A DNA stretch of 32,440 nt from Rikenellaceae bacterium (lineage in GTDB: Bacteria; Bacteroidota; Bacteroidia; Bacteroidales; UBA932), in NCBI GenBank assembly GCA_022766385.1, contig JALEPJ010000041.1:1-32440 (forward strand), in the 5' to 3' direction. Position numbers and translations under genes: made by a program. The notes beneath the pieces are model-generated. The model had not been told where the DNA came from. It saw only the letters and a program-made list of their open reading frames with translations, and ran no database searches. Positions 26,343-32,440 of this stretch are shown in pieces. How positions within the stretch are numbered: the stretch's first letter is position 1; each line of letters begins with the position of its first letter.

Positions 26343-26400
26343 AATCGTAGAATTCCGGTTCTTGAAACCCATAAGGGATACAGAACCTAAAAACAAAGTG

Positions 26401-26408
26401 CAAAAGTA
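26401..26408 (-). promoter_or_regulatory. Candidate -7 element for glnS
   Basis: The minus strand reads TACTTTTG, matching TAnnTTTG, 58 bases before the chosen glnS ATG. It stands 13 bases from the yicC -7 box on the other strand. Confidence 0.5.
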
Positions 26409-26421
26409 ACACAAAAATCCT

Positions 26422-26429
26422 TACATTTG
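26422..26429 (+). promoter_or_regulatory. Candidate -7 element for yicC
   Basis: TACATTTG followed by C matches the -7 consensus, 28 bases before the ATG at 26458. Confidence 0.55.
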
Positions 26430-26457
26430 CATTTTAAAAGCAAAAAACCTCACTTAT

Positions 26458-27351
26458 ATGATCAAGTCAATGACCGGCTATGGAAAAGCCGAAGCTATAC
26501 TCCAGAACGGCAAAATCACCATAGAGTTCCGCTCGGTAAACGGAAAGAACGCCGATATCAATATCAAAACCGCCATACTCCCCAAGGACAAGGAACTGGG
26601 CATCAGAAAAAAGATTGCTGAAGTCCTTCAAAGAGGCAGCATTGATTTCTTTATGACTTGGGAGCCGAATGCTGCAGACTCTGCGAAGCAGATCAATATG
26701 GACATTGCCCGAAGCTATATCGCGCAGGCTGGAATACTGGCAAAGGAGATGGGTTGTCCGAACATAGGGATTTCGGCCGAGGGCTGTTCTTCCATACTGA
26801 GTGCCGTATTTAGAATGCCCGATGTCATTGATCAAAAGAAGCAGGAAATCATAAGCGACGAGAACTGGAGCATGGTGGAAGCCGCCATTGACGAGGCGCT
26901 TGCAATGATAGATGATTACAGGGTCAAGGAGGGAGCTGCCCTGTACAAGGATGTGACAGGCAGGGTGAAGAACATTCTCGCTATCTACGATGAGATTGAA
27001 GGCTATGAAGGCGAACGTATCGCTACCGTCAGGGAAAGGATAGAAAAGAATCTCGAGGAACTCCAGGTCAAGGTGGACAAAGAAAGATTCGAGCAGGAGA
27101 TGATTTTCTATATTGAGAAATTGGACATCAATGAAGAGAAGGTCCGCCTCCGCCAGCACTGCAAGTACTTTATGGACACCATCGACAATGAGCCATATCC
27201 AGGAAAGAAGCTCGGTTTCATCATCCAGGAGATGGGTCGCGAGATCAATACCACCGGAAGCAAAGCGAACCACGCATCCATTCAGAAATGCGTGGTCCGT
27301 ATGAAAGATGAGCTCGAGAAAATACGCGAGCAGAGTATGAATATCCTTTAG
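26458..27351 (+). CDS. YicC-family endoribonuclease
   Basis: The 297-residue protein has the N-terminal family mark MIKSMTGYGKAE followed by FRSVNGKNADI, and a C-terminal DUF1732-type region (KLGFIIQEMGREINTTGSKAN) that is highly conserved across the family. YicC proteins are endoribonucleases implicated in RNA turnover in stationary phase. The middle of the protein is helical with acidic stretches. The start ATG is preceded by a consensus -7 box. The TAG stop overlaps the stop of the metallophosphatase on the other strand by four bases (27348-27351). In many bacteria yicC precedes gmk; that gene is not seen here. Confidence 0.93.
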   Translation: MIKSMTGYGKAEAILQNGKITIEFRSVNGKNADINIKTAILPKDKELGIRKKIAEVLQRGSIDFFMTWEPNAADSAKQINMDIARSYIAQAGILAKEMGCPNIGISAEGCSSILSAVFRMPDVIDQKKQEIISDENWSMVEAAIDEALAMIDDYRVKEGAALYKDVTGRVKNILAIYDEIEGYEGERIATVRERIEKNLEELQVKVDKERFEQEMIFYIEKLDINEEKVRLRQHCKYFMDTIDNEPYPGKKLGFIIQEMGREINTTGSKANHASIQKCVVRMKDELEKIREQSMNIL

Positions 27352-28160
27352 TCTACCTCAATTCTGCCGACCTCAAGTCCCCATTCCCAGTCTTGAATGA
27401 CCGGTACTTCCTTGCCGTCGGCATCTTCGACATACTTGAAACCATCAAGTTTCGTGTGCGAATGGCCGCCGATAACAAGGTCCACGTTGCGCAATCCGGT
27501 CACCGCAGACAGATCAGCGCTGTAACCCATGTGCGAAAGCAAAATCACCATATCGCAGCCTTTCTCATTTTTCAGGTAATCGGCCCACTTATTGACAGTC
27601 TCCTCAACTTCCGGTATTTCAGGAATTCTGGATGCTATGTTCGCATCCACCACTCTTGAAAGCTTACAGGTTGCACCTATGATACCTATTTTTCTGCCGC
27701 CCCTTTTGACTATGGTATAAGGCTTTACCTTGCTGCTCAAAGGGAGCGAGCTGAAATCATAGTTTGCACAAACGACTTCCGCATCAAGTCTGTCCAATCT
27801 CATAGCGAGGTCTTCAATACCGTTGTCGAACTCGTGATTGCCCAAGGTAACACAATCAAACTTCATTGCATTCAGAATGTTGATTTCAAGCTCACCTTTG
27901 AAAACGTTGAAGTAGGATGTTCCTTGATTCCAATCCCCGGCATGGAGAAGGAGCACATTCCTCCTGCCCTCAGCCTTACGGACACTGTCTACATAGGCAG
28001 ATATTTCAATAAAGCCACCGCGCCCATTCAGGTCATCACCGCGCTCTGGCTCAAGATGACTGTGGGTATCATTGACGTGAAGTATCACAAGTTTCTGTGC
28101 ACAAGCATCAAAAACGCCAATAAATATTATGCAAAGAGCAATCGAAAAAAATCTTTTCAT
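27348..28160 (-). CDS. Exported metallophosphatase, 5'-nucleotidase N-terminal domain only
   Basis: The 270-residue product has a signal peptide (about 1-21, MKRFFSIALCIIFIGVF then DACAQ) and one calcineurin-like domain of the UshA/5'-nucleotidase type. All metal-binding blocks are visible: LHVNDTHSHLEP, LLHAGDWNQGT, TLGNHEFDNG, VILLSHMGYSAD and GGHSHTKLDG. In UshA the same polypeptide continues into a substrate-binding C-terminal domain; here that domain is encoded by the gene just upstream. Together they would hydrolyse nucleotides or nucleotide sugars in the periplasm. The gene starts 3 bases after the partner gene's stop. DACA resembles a weak lipobox but lacks the usual residues, so SPase I cleavage is preferred. 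Confidence 0.88.
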   Translation of the reverse strand: MKRFFSIALCIIFIGVFDACAQKLVILHVNDTHSHLEPERGDDLNGRGGFIEISAYVDSVRKAEGRRNVLLLHAGDWNQGTSYFNVFKGELEINILNAMKFDCVTLGNHEFDNGIEDLAMRLDRLDAEVVCANYDFSSLPLSSKVKPYTIVKRGGRKIGIIGATCKLSRVVDANIASRIPEIPEVEETVNKWADYLKNEKGCDMVILLSHMGYSADLSAVTGLRNVDLVIGGHSHTKLDGFKYVEDADGKEVPVIQDWEWGLEVGRIEVD

Positions 28161-28163
28161 ATT

Positions 28164-29006
28164 CTACCTCCTTCTGTCGCCGATAATCTGTACTCTTCCA
28201 TCCATCTCATACTCGATCACTTCACCCCGCTTGGTCATTTCCCTTACGTGATTGATTACAGCATCGAATATATTAACCTGGGTATCAACCACTTCAATTG
28301 CATTCTGAGCGAGATTGAGGCCATCTCCCCCGTTAAGAAGGAAGGATATAGTAGCCAGATTGTAAATTCTGTTGTCATCCAAAGGCTCGCCGCCAACCAG
28401 AATACTCTGCAGTTTCCTGTCCTTTACGACAATTCGGACTCCTCCAATAACCTGGACTGAAGTTGAGGCCATCCTTTCAAAGATTCTGCGTACATCGCTG
28501 CCTTTGAGTTTAACGCAGCAAAGAGTATTGTTGAACGGGAACATAGACTGCAGATCATCATATAGCACATCTCCAGAAGGCATATCGACCCTGATTCCCC
28601 CGAAATTGGTAATTCCGAGATCGATGTTCTGCTCAGTCAGCCTGCCTGTCTCCTCCATCAGCATATCTATAACCCAGTTAGTGAGTTCAGACTCAGGAGA
28701 GTGCTTCTTCATCTCTCGGGCAGAGTGGCCGACCAGCTCTTTGACGAAGGCCATAGATGGCTGTACGTCAATCATCAGCTTTGCCACCTTGGCTGTAGAG
28801 CTGTTCTTCTTGAATTCTTTGCCGTTAGGGGCAATGTATTTGCCTCTCACAATACGTCCCATAGTCTCATCGACATTGTCGGGACCTGCAGTTACGACTC
28901 CTGTTCTGGAGCCGTCCATCTCAGCTTTCTTCCACTTGAATATAGTGGCTCCAGAAGACGGAGCAAGCAGAGAAAATACCAAACAGATTAGAAATATCCT
29001 TTTCAT
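28164..29006 (-). CDS. Exported 5'-nucleotidase C-terminal domain protein
   Basis: From the ATG at 29006 the protein is 280 residues with a signal peptide (MKRIFLICLVFSLLAPSSGA). Family features are VGHSAREM early on, ITNFGGIRVDMPSGDVLYDDL, FPFNNTLCCVKLKGSDVRRIF and the substrate-stacking region FLLNGGDGL. These match the C-terminal substrate-binding domain of UshA-type 5'-nucleotidases, with no metal-binding domain. The start was chosen because it shares one base with the permease stop (TAATG) and gives a clean signal peptide. The frame is also open to an ATG at 29024 and a TTG at 29030, which would add a charged, less signal-like N-terminus. It probably docks with the metallophosphatase encoded next. 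Confidence 0.86.
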   Translation of the reverse strand: MKRIFLICLVFSLLAPSSGATIFKWKKAEMDGSRTGVVTAGPDNVDETMGRIVRGKYIAPNGKEFKKNSSTAKVAKLMIDVQPSMAFVKELVGHSAREMKKHSPESELTNWVIDMLMEETGRLTEQNIDLGITNFGGIRVDMPSGDVLYDDLQSMFPFNNTLCCVKLKGSDVRRIFERMASTSVQVIGGVRIVVKDRKLQSILVGGEPLDDNRIYNLATISFLLNGGDGLNLAQNAIEVVDTQVNIFDAVINHVREMTKRGEVIEYEMDGRVQIIGDRRR

Positions 29007-30361
29007 TATTTTTGTTTTAGCCATTTCCAAAGATCTTTGAAAGTGGATTTTTTGCCATACATCAATATACCCACCTTATAAATCTTGGCCGAAGCCCAGG
29101 CACAGACGCAGAAGGTAAGCGCAAGAAGAACAAAGGAGAGTATCAGTTCCCAAATCGGAACCCCAAACGGGATGCGCGCAATCATCACTATAGGAGAAGT
29201 AAACGGGAAAATAGAGCCCCAGAATGCCACGCTGCTATCAGGAGCCTTGAAAGCATAGAGGGCAATGAAATACGCGAGCATCAGAGGAATAGTGAGCGGC
29301 AATTGCAGCTGCTGGGTATCGCCTTCGTTTTCAACGGCCGAACCGACCGCTGCAAAGAGAGATGCATAAAGCAGATAGCCGAAAACGAAGAAGATTACGA
29401 AGGCAAAGATAATCTGAGCCCAAGGAAGATTTCTCAAAGTATCCAGAGCCACACCAAGTTCATTGTCCTGAGATGCGAGGACACTAATGGCATCCATCTG
29501 AATAGCACCGCTACCACCGGCCATACTCGCTATCATTTCAGTCTGGTCATTATTCAGCATCTTCTCTCCGAGGAACTTGCTGCCAGCTCCTATTATTACT
29601 CCTCCGAGCAATATCCAAAGAAGGAACTGGGTAAGGGCTACCAATGCAATTCCGATTATCTTGCCGAACATCAACTCTGTTGCCTTCACAGATGAAACGA
29701 GAACCTCAACGATTCTGCTGGACTTCTCCTCGATTACGGCCGACATCACCATACCGCCGAAGAGGGTCACAAACATAAAAATGACTATGCCAAGTATCAT
29801 TGATACCAATGAATTCACACCAGCTTCAGACACCTTATCCTCTCCGTCAGCAGAAATAGTGTAGGTGCGGAGCTTGACATTGGCCTTGATTTCATTCATT
29901 ATTTGGGAGAGTCCCTCAATATTGTATGATGCCACTCTATAGTCTTCCAAAGCTTTGTCAAGGCGATTGTTCACGCTCTCTGTGAGTTCAAGGCCGAAAG
30001 CCTTGTTCGAATATATGTCGGCTGTAAAGCTCTTGGCCACGGTGTCAATGGAGGAAATGCTAAGAGCTCCGTCATAGCCCAGCCCATCCAGGCCAGCCTT
30101 CAGATCATCAAGATTCATCCCGCTGCAATCGACGTAATGAATGATTTCACTGTCCTGCAAATATGGCAGACAGATAGCTGAATCGTCGATTACGGCTATG
30201 GTCTTGGTTTTCTCCTTGGTATTCATTACCAAGAATATCATGCCGATGGTAAAAACGGCGACAAGGATAGGGACTAGCAGGGTTGTGAAAAGAAAACTCT
30301 TTTTCTTGACTTTGTTCAGGTACTCGCGCCTGATGATGATTCCAATAGTATGCAGATTCAT
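29006..30361 (-). CDS. ABC-2 type transporter permease (NatB-like)
   Basis: The 451-residue membrane protein starts with a cytoplasmic REYLNKVKKKSFLF segment and TM1 (about 23-46). A soluble extracytoplasmic domain of about 130 residues follows, then a C-terminal block of five or six helices (about 180-430), as in the NatB/YhaP family of ABC-2 exporters. It follows its ATPase with one base between stop and start. The family exports sodium, small molecules or peptides, and the substrate here is unknown. Downstream, its stop overlaps the 5'-nucleotidase C-domain gene by one base. Confidence 0.88.
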   Translation of the reverse strand: MNLHTIGIIIRREYLNKVKKKSFLFTTLLVPILVAVFTIGMIFLVMNTKEKTKTIAVIDDSAICLPYLQDSEIIHYVDCSGMNLDDLKAGLDGLGYDGALSISSIDTVAKSFTADIYSNKAFGLELTESVNNRLDKALEDYRVASYNIEGLSQIMNEIKANVKLRTYTISADGEDKVSEAGVNSLVSMILGIVIFMFVTLFGGMVMSAVIEEKSSRIVEVLVSSVKATELMFGKIIGIALVALTQFLLWILLGGVIIGAGSKFLGEKMLNNDQTEMIASMAGGSGAIQMDAISVLASQDNELGVALDTLRNLPWAQIIFAFVIFFVFGYLLYASLFAAVGSAVENEGDTQQLQLPLTIPLMLAYFIALYAFKAPDSSVAFWGSIFPFTSPIVMIARIPFGVPIWELILSFVLLALTFCVCAWASAKIYKVGILMYGKKSTFKDLWKWLKQK

Positions 30362-30362
30362 A

Positions 30363-31223
30363 TTACTTCTCCTCCGATTCCTTTACGAGTTTGATGAAAA
30401 TATCATTCATTCGCGGCATTAGTTCTTTGAAAGAATTGACGGTCACTCCTCTGTCAATGATTCCCCTGAGGGTCTCATTGGTATTGTTCTTGACAGAAAG
30501 TACCTCAGTGTGTCTTCCTTCCTCATCTGTGTAAATCAGCTCGACATTGTTATTGCCATACTTTCTTCTTATTTCCTCCACACCTCCGGTGATGACAAGC
30601 TTCGACTTGTTTATCAGGGCAATATCGTCACAAAGCTCCTCGACAGACTCCATATTGTGAGTCGAAAGGATGATGGTAGCTCCTTCATCACGAAGACGGA
30701 GTATCTCCTTGCGAATGACATCGGCATTGACAGGATCGAAGCCGGAGAAAGGTTCATCGAGTATGAGAAGGCTCGGGCGGTGAACCACTGTGGTGATGAA
30801 CTGGAGTTTCTGGGCCATACCCTTGGAAAGTTCCTCAACCTTCTTTTTCCACCAGTCCTGGATACCGAAACGCACGAACCACTCTTTCAGTTCCCTTTGG
30901 GCTTCACGAGCGCTCATACCCTTCAGCTGTGCCAAATACATAGCCTGCTCGCCGACTTCCATCTTCCTGTAAAGGCCTCGTTCCTCCGGCATATATCCGA
31001 TTCTTTCCACATCACTCTGAGTGATGGGTCTTCCGTTGAACAAAACCTCGCCAGAATTCGGTATAGTTATCCTGTTGATGATTCTGATGCTTGTGGTCTT
31101 GCCGGAGCCGTTAGGGCCCAGGAGACCGAAAATCCTGCCCTCGGGTATGTCAAGAGACAAGTGATCGAGAGCAACTTTCTCTCCGAAGGATTTACACAAA
31201 TCCCTGCATTCTATCAATCCCAT
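30363..31223 (-). CDS. ABC transporter ATP-binding protein (NatA/CcmA-like)
   Basis: The 286-residue ATPase powers the adjacent permease. Walker A is GLLGPNGSGKTT, the Q-loop region is IGYMPEERGLY, the signature motif is LSKGM instead of LSGGQ, Walker B is LLILDEPFSGFDP, and the switch is LSTHNMESVEEL. The PEERGLY loop and LSKGM variant are typical of the DrrA/NatA exporter class. A C-terminal extension of about 70 residues (DUF4162-like) follows the core. It begins 25 bases after holA and is cotranscribed with the permease. Confidence 0.92.
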   Translation of the reverse strand: MGLIECRDLCKSFGEKVALDHLSLDIPEGRIFGLLGPNGSGKTTSIRIINRITIPNSGEVLFNGRPITQSDVERIGYMPEERGLYRKMEVGEQAMYLAQLKGMSAREAQRELKEWFVRFGIQDWWKKKVEELSKGMAQKLQFITTVVHRPSLLILDEPFSGFDPVNADVIRKEILRLRDEGATIILSTHNMESVEELCDDIALINKSKLVITGGVEEIRRKYGNNNVELIYTDEEGRHTEVLSVKNNTNETLRGIIDRGVTVNSFKELMPRMNDIFIKLVKESEEK

Positions 31224-31248
31224 AATATATAGAGTAAAATATTACTAT

Positions 31249-32292
31249 TCAAACATTCAATATTTTAACAACCAATTCTTTAAACAACGCACCGGGCTCG
31301 GCCTCCCCGCTGTCACCTCCCTTGCCCTTGAAGTCATACTCATTCAGCAGTGAAATCACGGTCATACATTTGGAAGGGGGATAATTTCTGACTGCCTCAT
31401 CATACTCCCTATAGAGGAACGGAGGTACGCCTGGCAGAGCCTTGGCTTTTTCTTCAGCTGAGGGATAACGCTCGACCTGCAAGAGGGCCCCATAGCGAAG
31501 GAGCCTGTAAAAATAGGCAAACAGAGCGCTGGTGGCCATTGGCATTGCAAATCTGGCACTCGATCCCAGAAAAGTGGCAATCCTGACCGCCTTTGAGGCA
31601 TTTTTGACCGCGAGTTCCTTCGTAAGTTCGAAAATGCTGAACTGGCGGCTGATGCCGACATTGCGCTCAACATCCGCTACGCAAACTTTTCGGGTCCCTT
31701 CAGGCAGATTTTTCAGGAGTTTATCAGTCTCCACGACAATAGTGCCTAAATCTGTTCCGGCACTCTCCCCCATAAGAGCCGCCGCAGCAGCTTCAATTTC
31801 CAAGCCTCGGGATGCATAATAGCTTGTAATCCATGAATTTATCTCGTAGTCCCTGACTGCAGGAGAATCCACGACCACTCCTATCTTCTGAACGCTTTTG
31901 TAAAAAGCCTTACGCTTGTCGACGGAAGCCTTGTGGAGCAATACCACCAGGACTGTGCTGTCCATTGGCGCTTCGCAATAAATGGCCAGCTTGTCGAGGT
32001 CCTTCATCAGCTGAGCCTCCTTAACGACAACAAGAGTGCGCTCGGACATCATTGGATATTGTCTTGCAGCGGAAATGACTGTTTCTGCATCAGTATCGGA
32101 GCCAAAGAAAATATACTCGTTGAAATCCTTGAAACTCTCGTCCACGCAATTGGCTATAATGGCATCGCAAATCAGTTCCGGATAATATGGCTCATCACCC
32201 ATAAGCAAATACACGGGTTTGAAGACAGATCTTTCAGCATCGCGAATGATCTGCCCCGACATTGCTTCCATATTAACAGAGCCTTTAGCCAT
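31249..32292 (-). CDS. holA: DNA polymerase III delta subunit, clamp loader
   Basis: The delta subunit opens the beta sliding clamp during loading. The protein is 347 residues from the ATG at 32292. It contains the delta N-terminal segment PVYLLMGDEPYYPELICDAI, an AAA+-like region with RTLVVVKEAQLM and TVLVVLLHKA, then the helical C-terminal part (QFSIFELTKELAVKNASKAV) and PPFLYREYDEAVRNYPPSKC. As in other delta subunits there is no Walker A, so ATP binding is not expected. The open frame reaches a TTG at 32301, which is rejected in favour of the ATG. It is the first gene of the five-gene leftward group and starts 6 bases after a -7 box. Confidence 0.9.
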   Translation of the reverse strand: MAKGSVNMEAMSGQIIRDAERSVFKPVYLLMGDEPYYPELICDAIIANCVDESFKDFNEYIFFGSDTDAETVISAARQYPMMSERTLVVVKEAQLMKDLDKLAIYCEAPMDSTVLVVLLHKASVDKRKAFYKSVQKIGVVVDSPAVRDYEINSWITSYYASRGLEIEAAAAALMGESAGTDLGTIVVETDKLLKNLPEGTRKVCVADVERNVGISRQFSIFELTKELAVKNASKAVRIATFLGSSARFAMPMATSALFAYFYRLLRYGALLQVERYPSAEEKAKALPGVPPFLYREYDEAVRNYPPSKCMTVISLLNEYDFKGKGGDSGEAEPGALFKELVVKILNV

Positions 32293-32298
32293 ATCGGA

Positions 32299-32306
32299 CA
32301 AATTTA
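32299..32306 (-). promoter_or_regulatory. Candidate -7 element for holA
   Basis: The minus strand reads TAAATTTG, matching TAnnTTTG, and ends 6 bases before the holA ATG. The mRNA could be almost leaderless. No -33 TTTG is visible in the A/T-rich upstream sequence. Confidence 0.45.
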
Positions 32307-32377
32307 TAAAAAAAAAAGCTTACATGAAAGTACCTAAAAATCGCTATCCGATAGAGTATTCAGTACCTTCCTTCTTC

Positions 32378-32409
32378 AAAAAAAGGAGATGACCGCAAAG
32401 GCCATCTCC
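32378..32409 (-). terminator. Intrinsic terminator for a minus-strand gene beyond the right edge
   Basis: GGAGATGACC (32385-32394) pairs with GGCCATCTCC (32400-32409) over ten positions with one mismatch around a five-base loop. On the minus strand it is followed by seven T residues (complement of 32378-32384). It separates holA from an upstream gene, so holA needs its own promoter. Confidence 0.75.
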
Positions 32410-32440
32410 AGCTCATAGTATCAATATGTAGGTTATGCTT

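Noticed and set aside
25350..26390. A 346-codon plus-strand frame opposite glnS
   Set aside because: The GlnRS frame is complete and conserved; the opposite frame is a codon-bias shadow.
27348..29006. A broken ushA pseudogene
   Set aside because: Domain order is reversed relative to UshA, both proteins have signal peptides and intact motifs, so these are two real genes.

Overview
The window looks like a chromosomal housekeeping segment from a Bacteroidota bacterium, most likely order Bacteroidales. Three things support this. Most transcription units are preceded by a TAnnTTTG box, the -7 element of Bacteroidota. Shine-Dalgarno sequences are generally missing. The gene families are typical of the phylum: a PgpH-type 7TM-HD phosphodiesterase, a THUMP-like methyltransferase, a separately encoded pair of 5'-nucleotidase domains, a large TPR protein paired with an outer-membrane barrel, and S9B dipeptidyl peptidase IV. 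Genus cannot be read from the sequence. No rRNA, tRNA, CRISPR array, insertion sequence, phage or plasmid gene was found, and no gene-free stretch exceeds about 255 bases.

Layout, left to right. 2-1168 (+): the 3' part of a XylE-type sugar:H+ symporter, whose body has a very different codon composition from everything else. 1264-12956 (-): a leftward block in transcription order TPR protein, outer-membrane barrel, gyrB, alpha-oxoamine synthase, pgpH, tig, with internal promoters and two terminators. 13077-14428 (+): ftsE-nth, overlapping by 4 bases. 14425-16089 (-): phosphohexomutase. 16173-17315 (+): THUMP-like methyltransferase. 17293-23157 (-): a four-gene operon, each junction a 4-base ATGA overlap, in the order HAMP membrane protein, trkH, RecD-like helicase, DPP-IV. 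23413-24618 (+): ROK regulator/kinase. 24660-26342 (-): glnS. 26458-27351 (+): YicC ribonuclease. 27348-32292 (-): holA, ABC ATPase, ABC permease, 5'-nucleotidase C-terminal domain, metallophosphatase. A terminator for a gene lying to the right closes the window.

Most genes are core information-processing or envelope functions: replication and repair (gyrB, holA, nth, RecD-like), translation and folding (glnS, tig), division (ftsE), lipid and sugar metabolism (oxoamine synthase, phosphohexomutase), ion homeostasis (trkH) and second-messenger turnover (pgpH). I do not see a clear undescribed defence or mobile system. The observations most worth checking are the break in base composition inside xylE, the HAMP protein with no output domain that heads the TrkH operon and has an inverted repeat in its leader, the lipid product of the alpha-oxoamine synthase, and the unusually compact gene junctions (overlapping convergent stops, interlocked divergent promoters).
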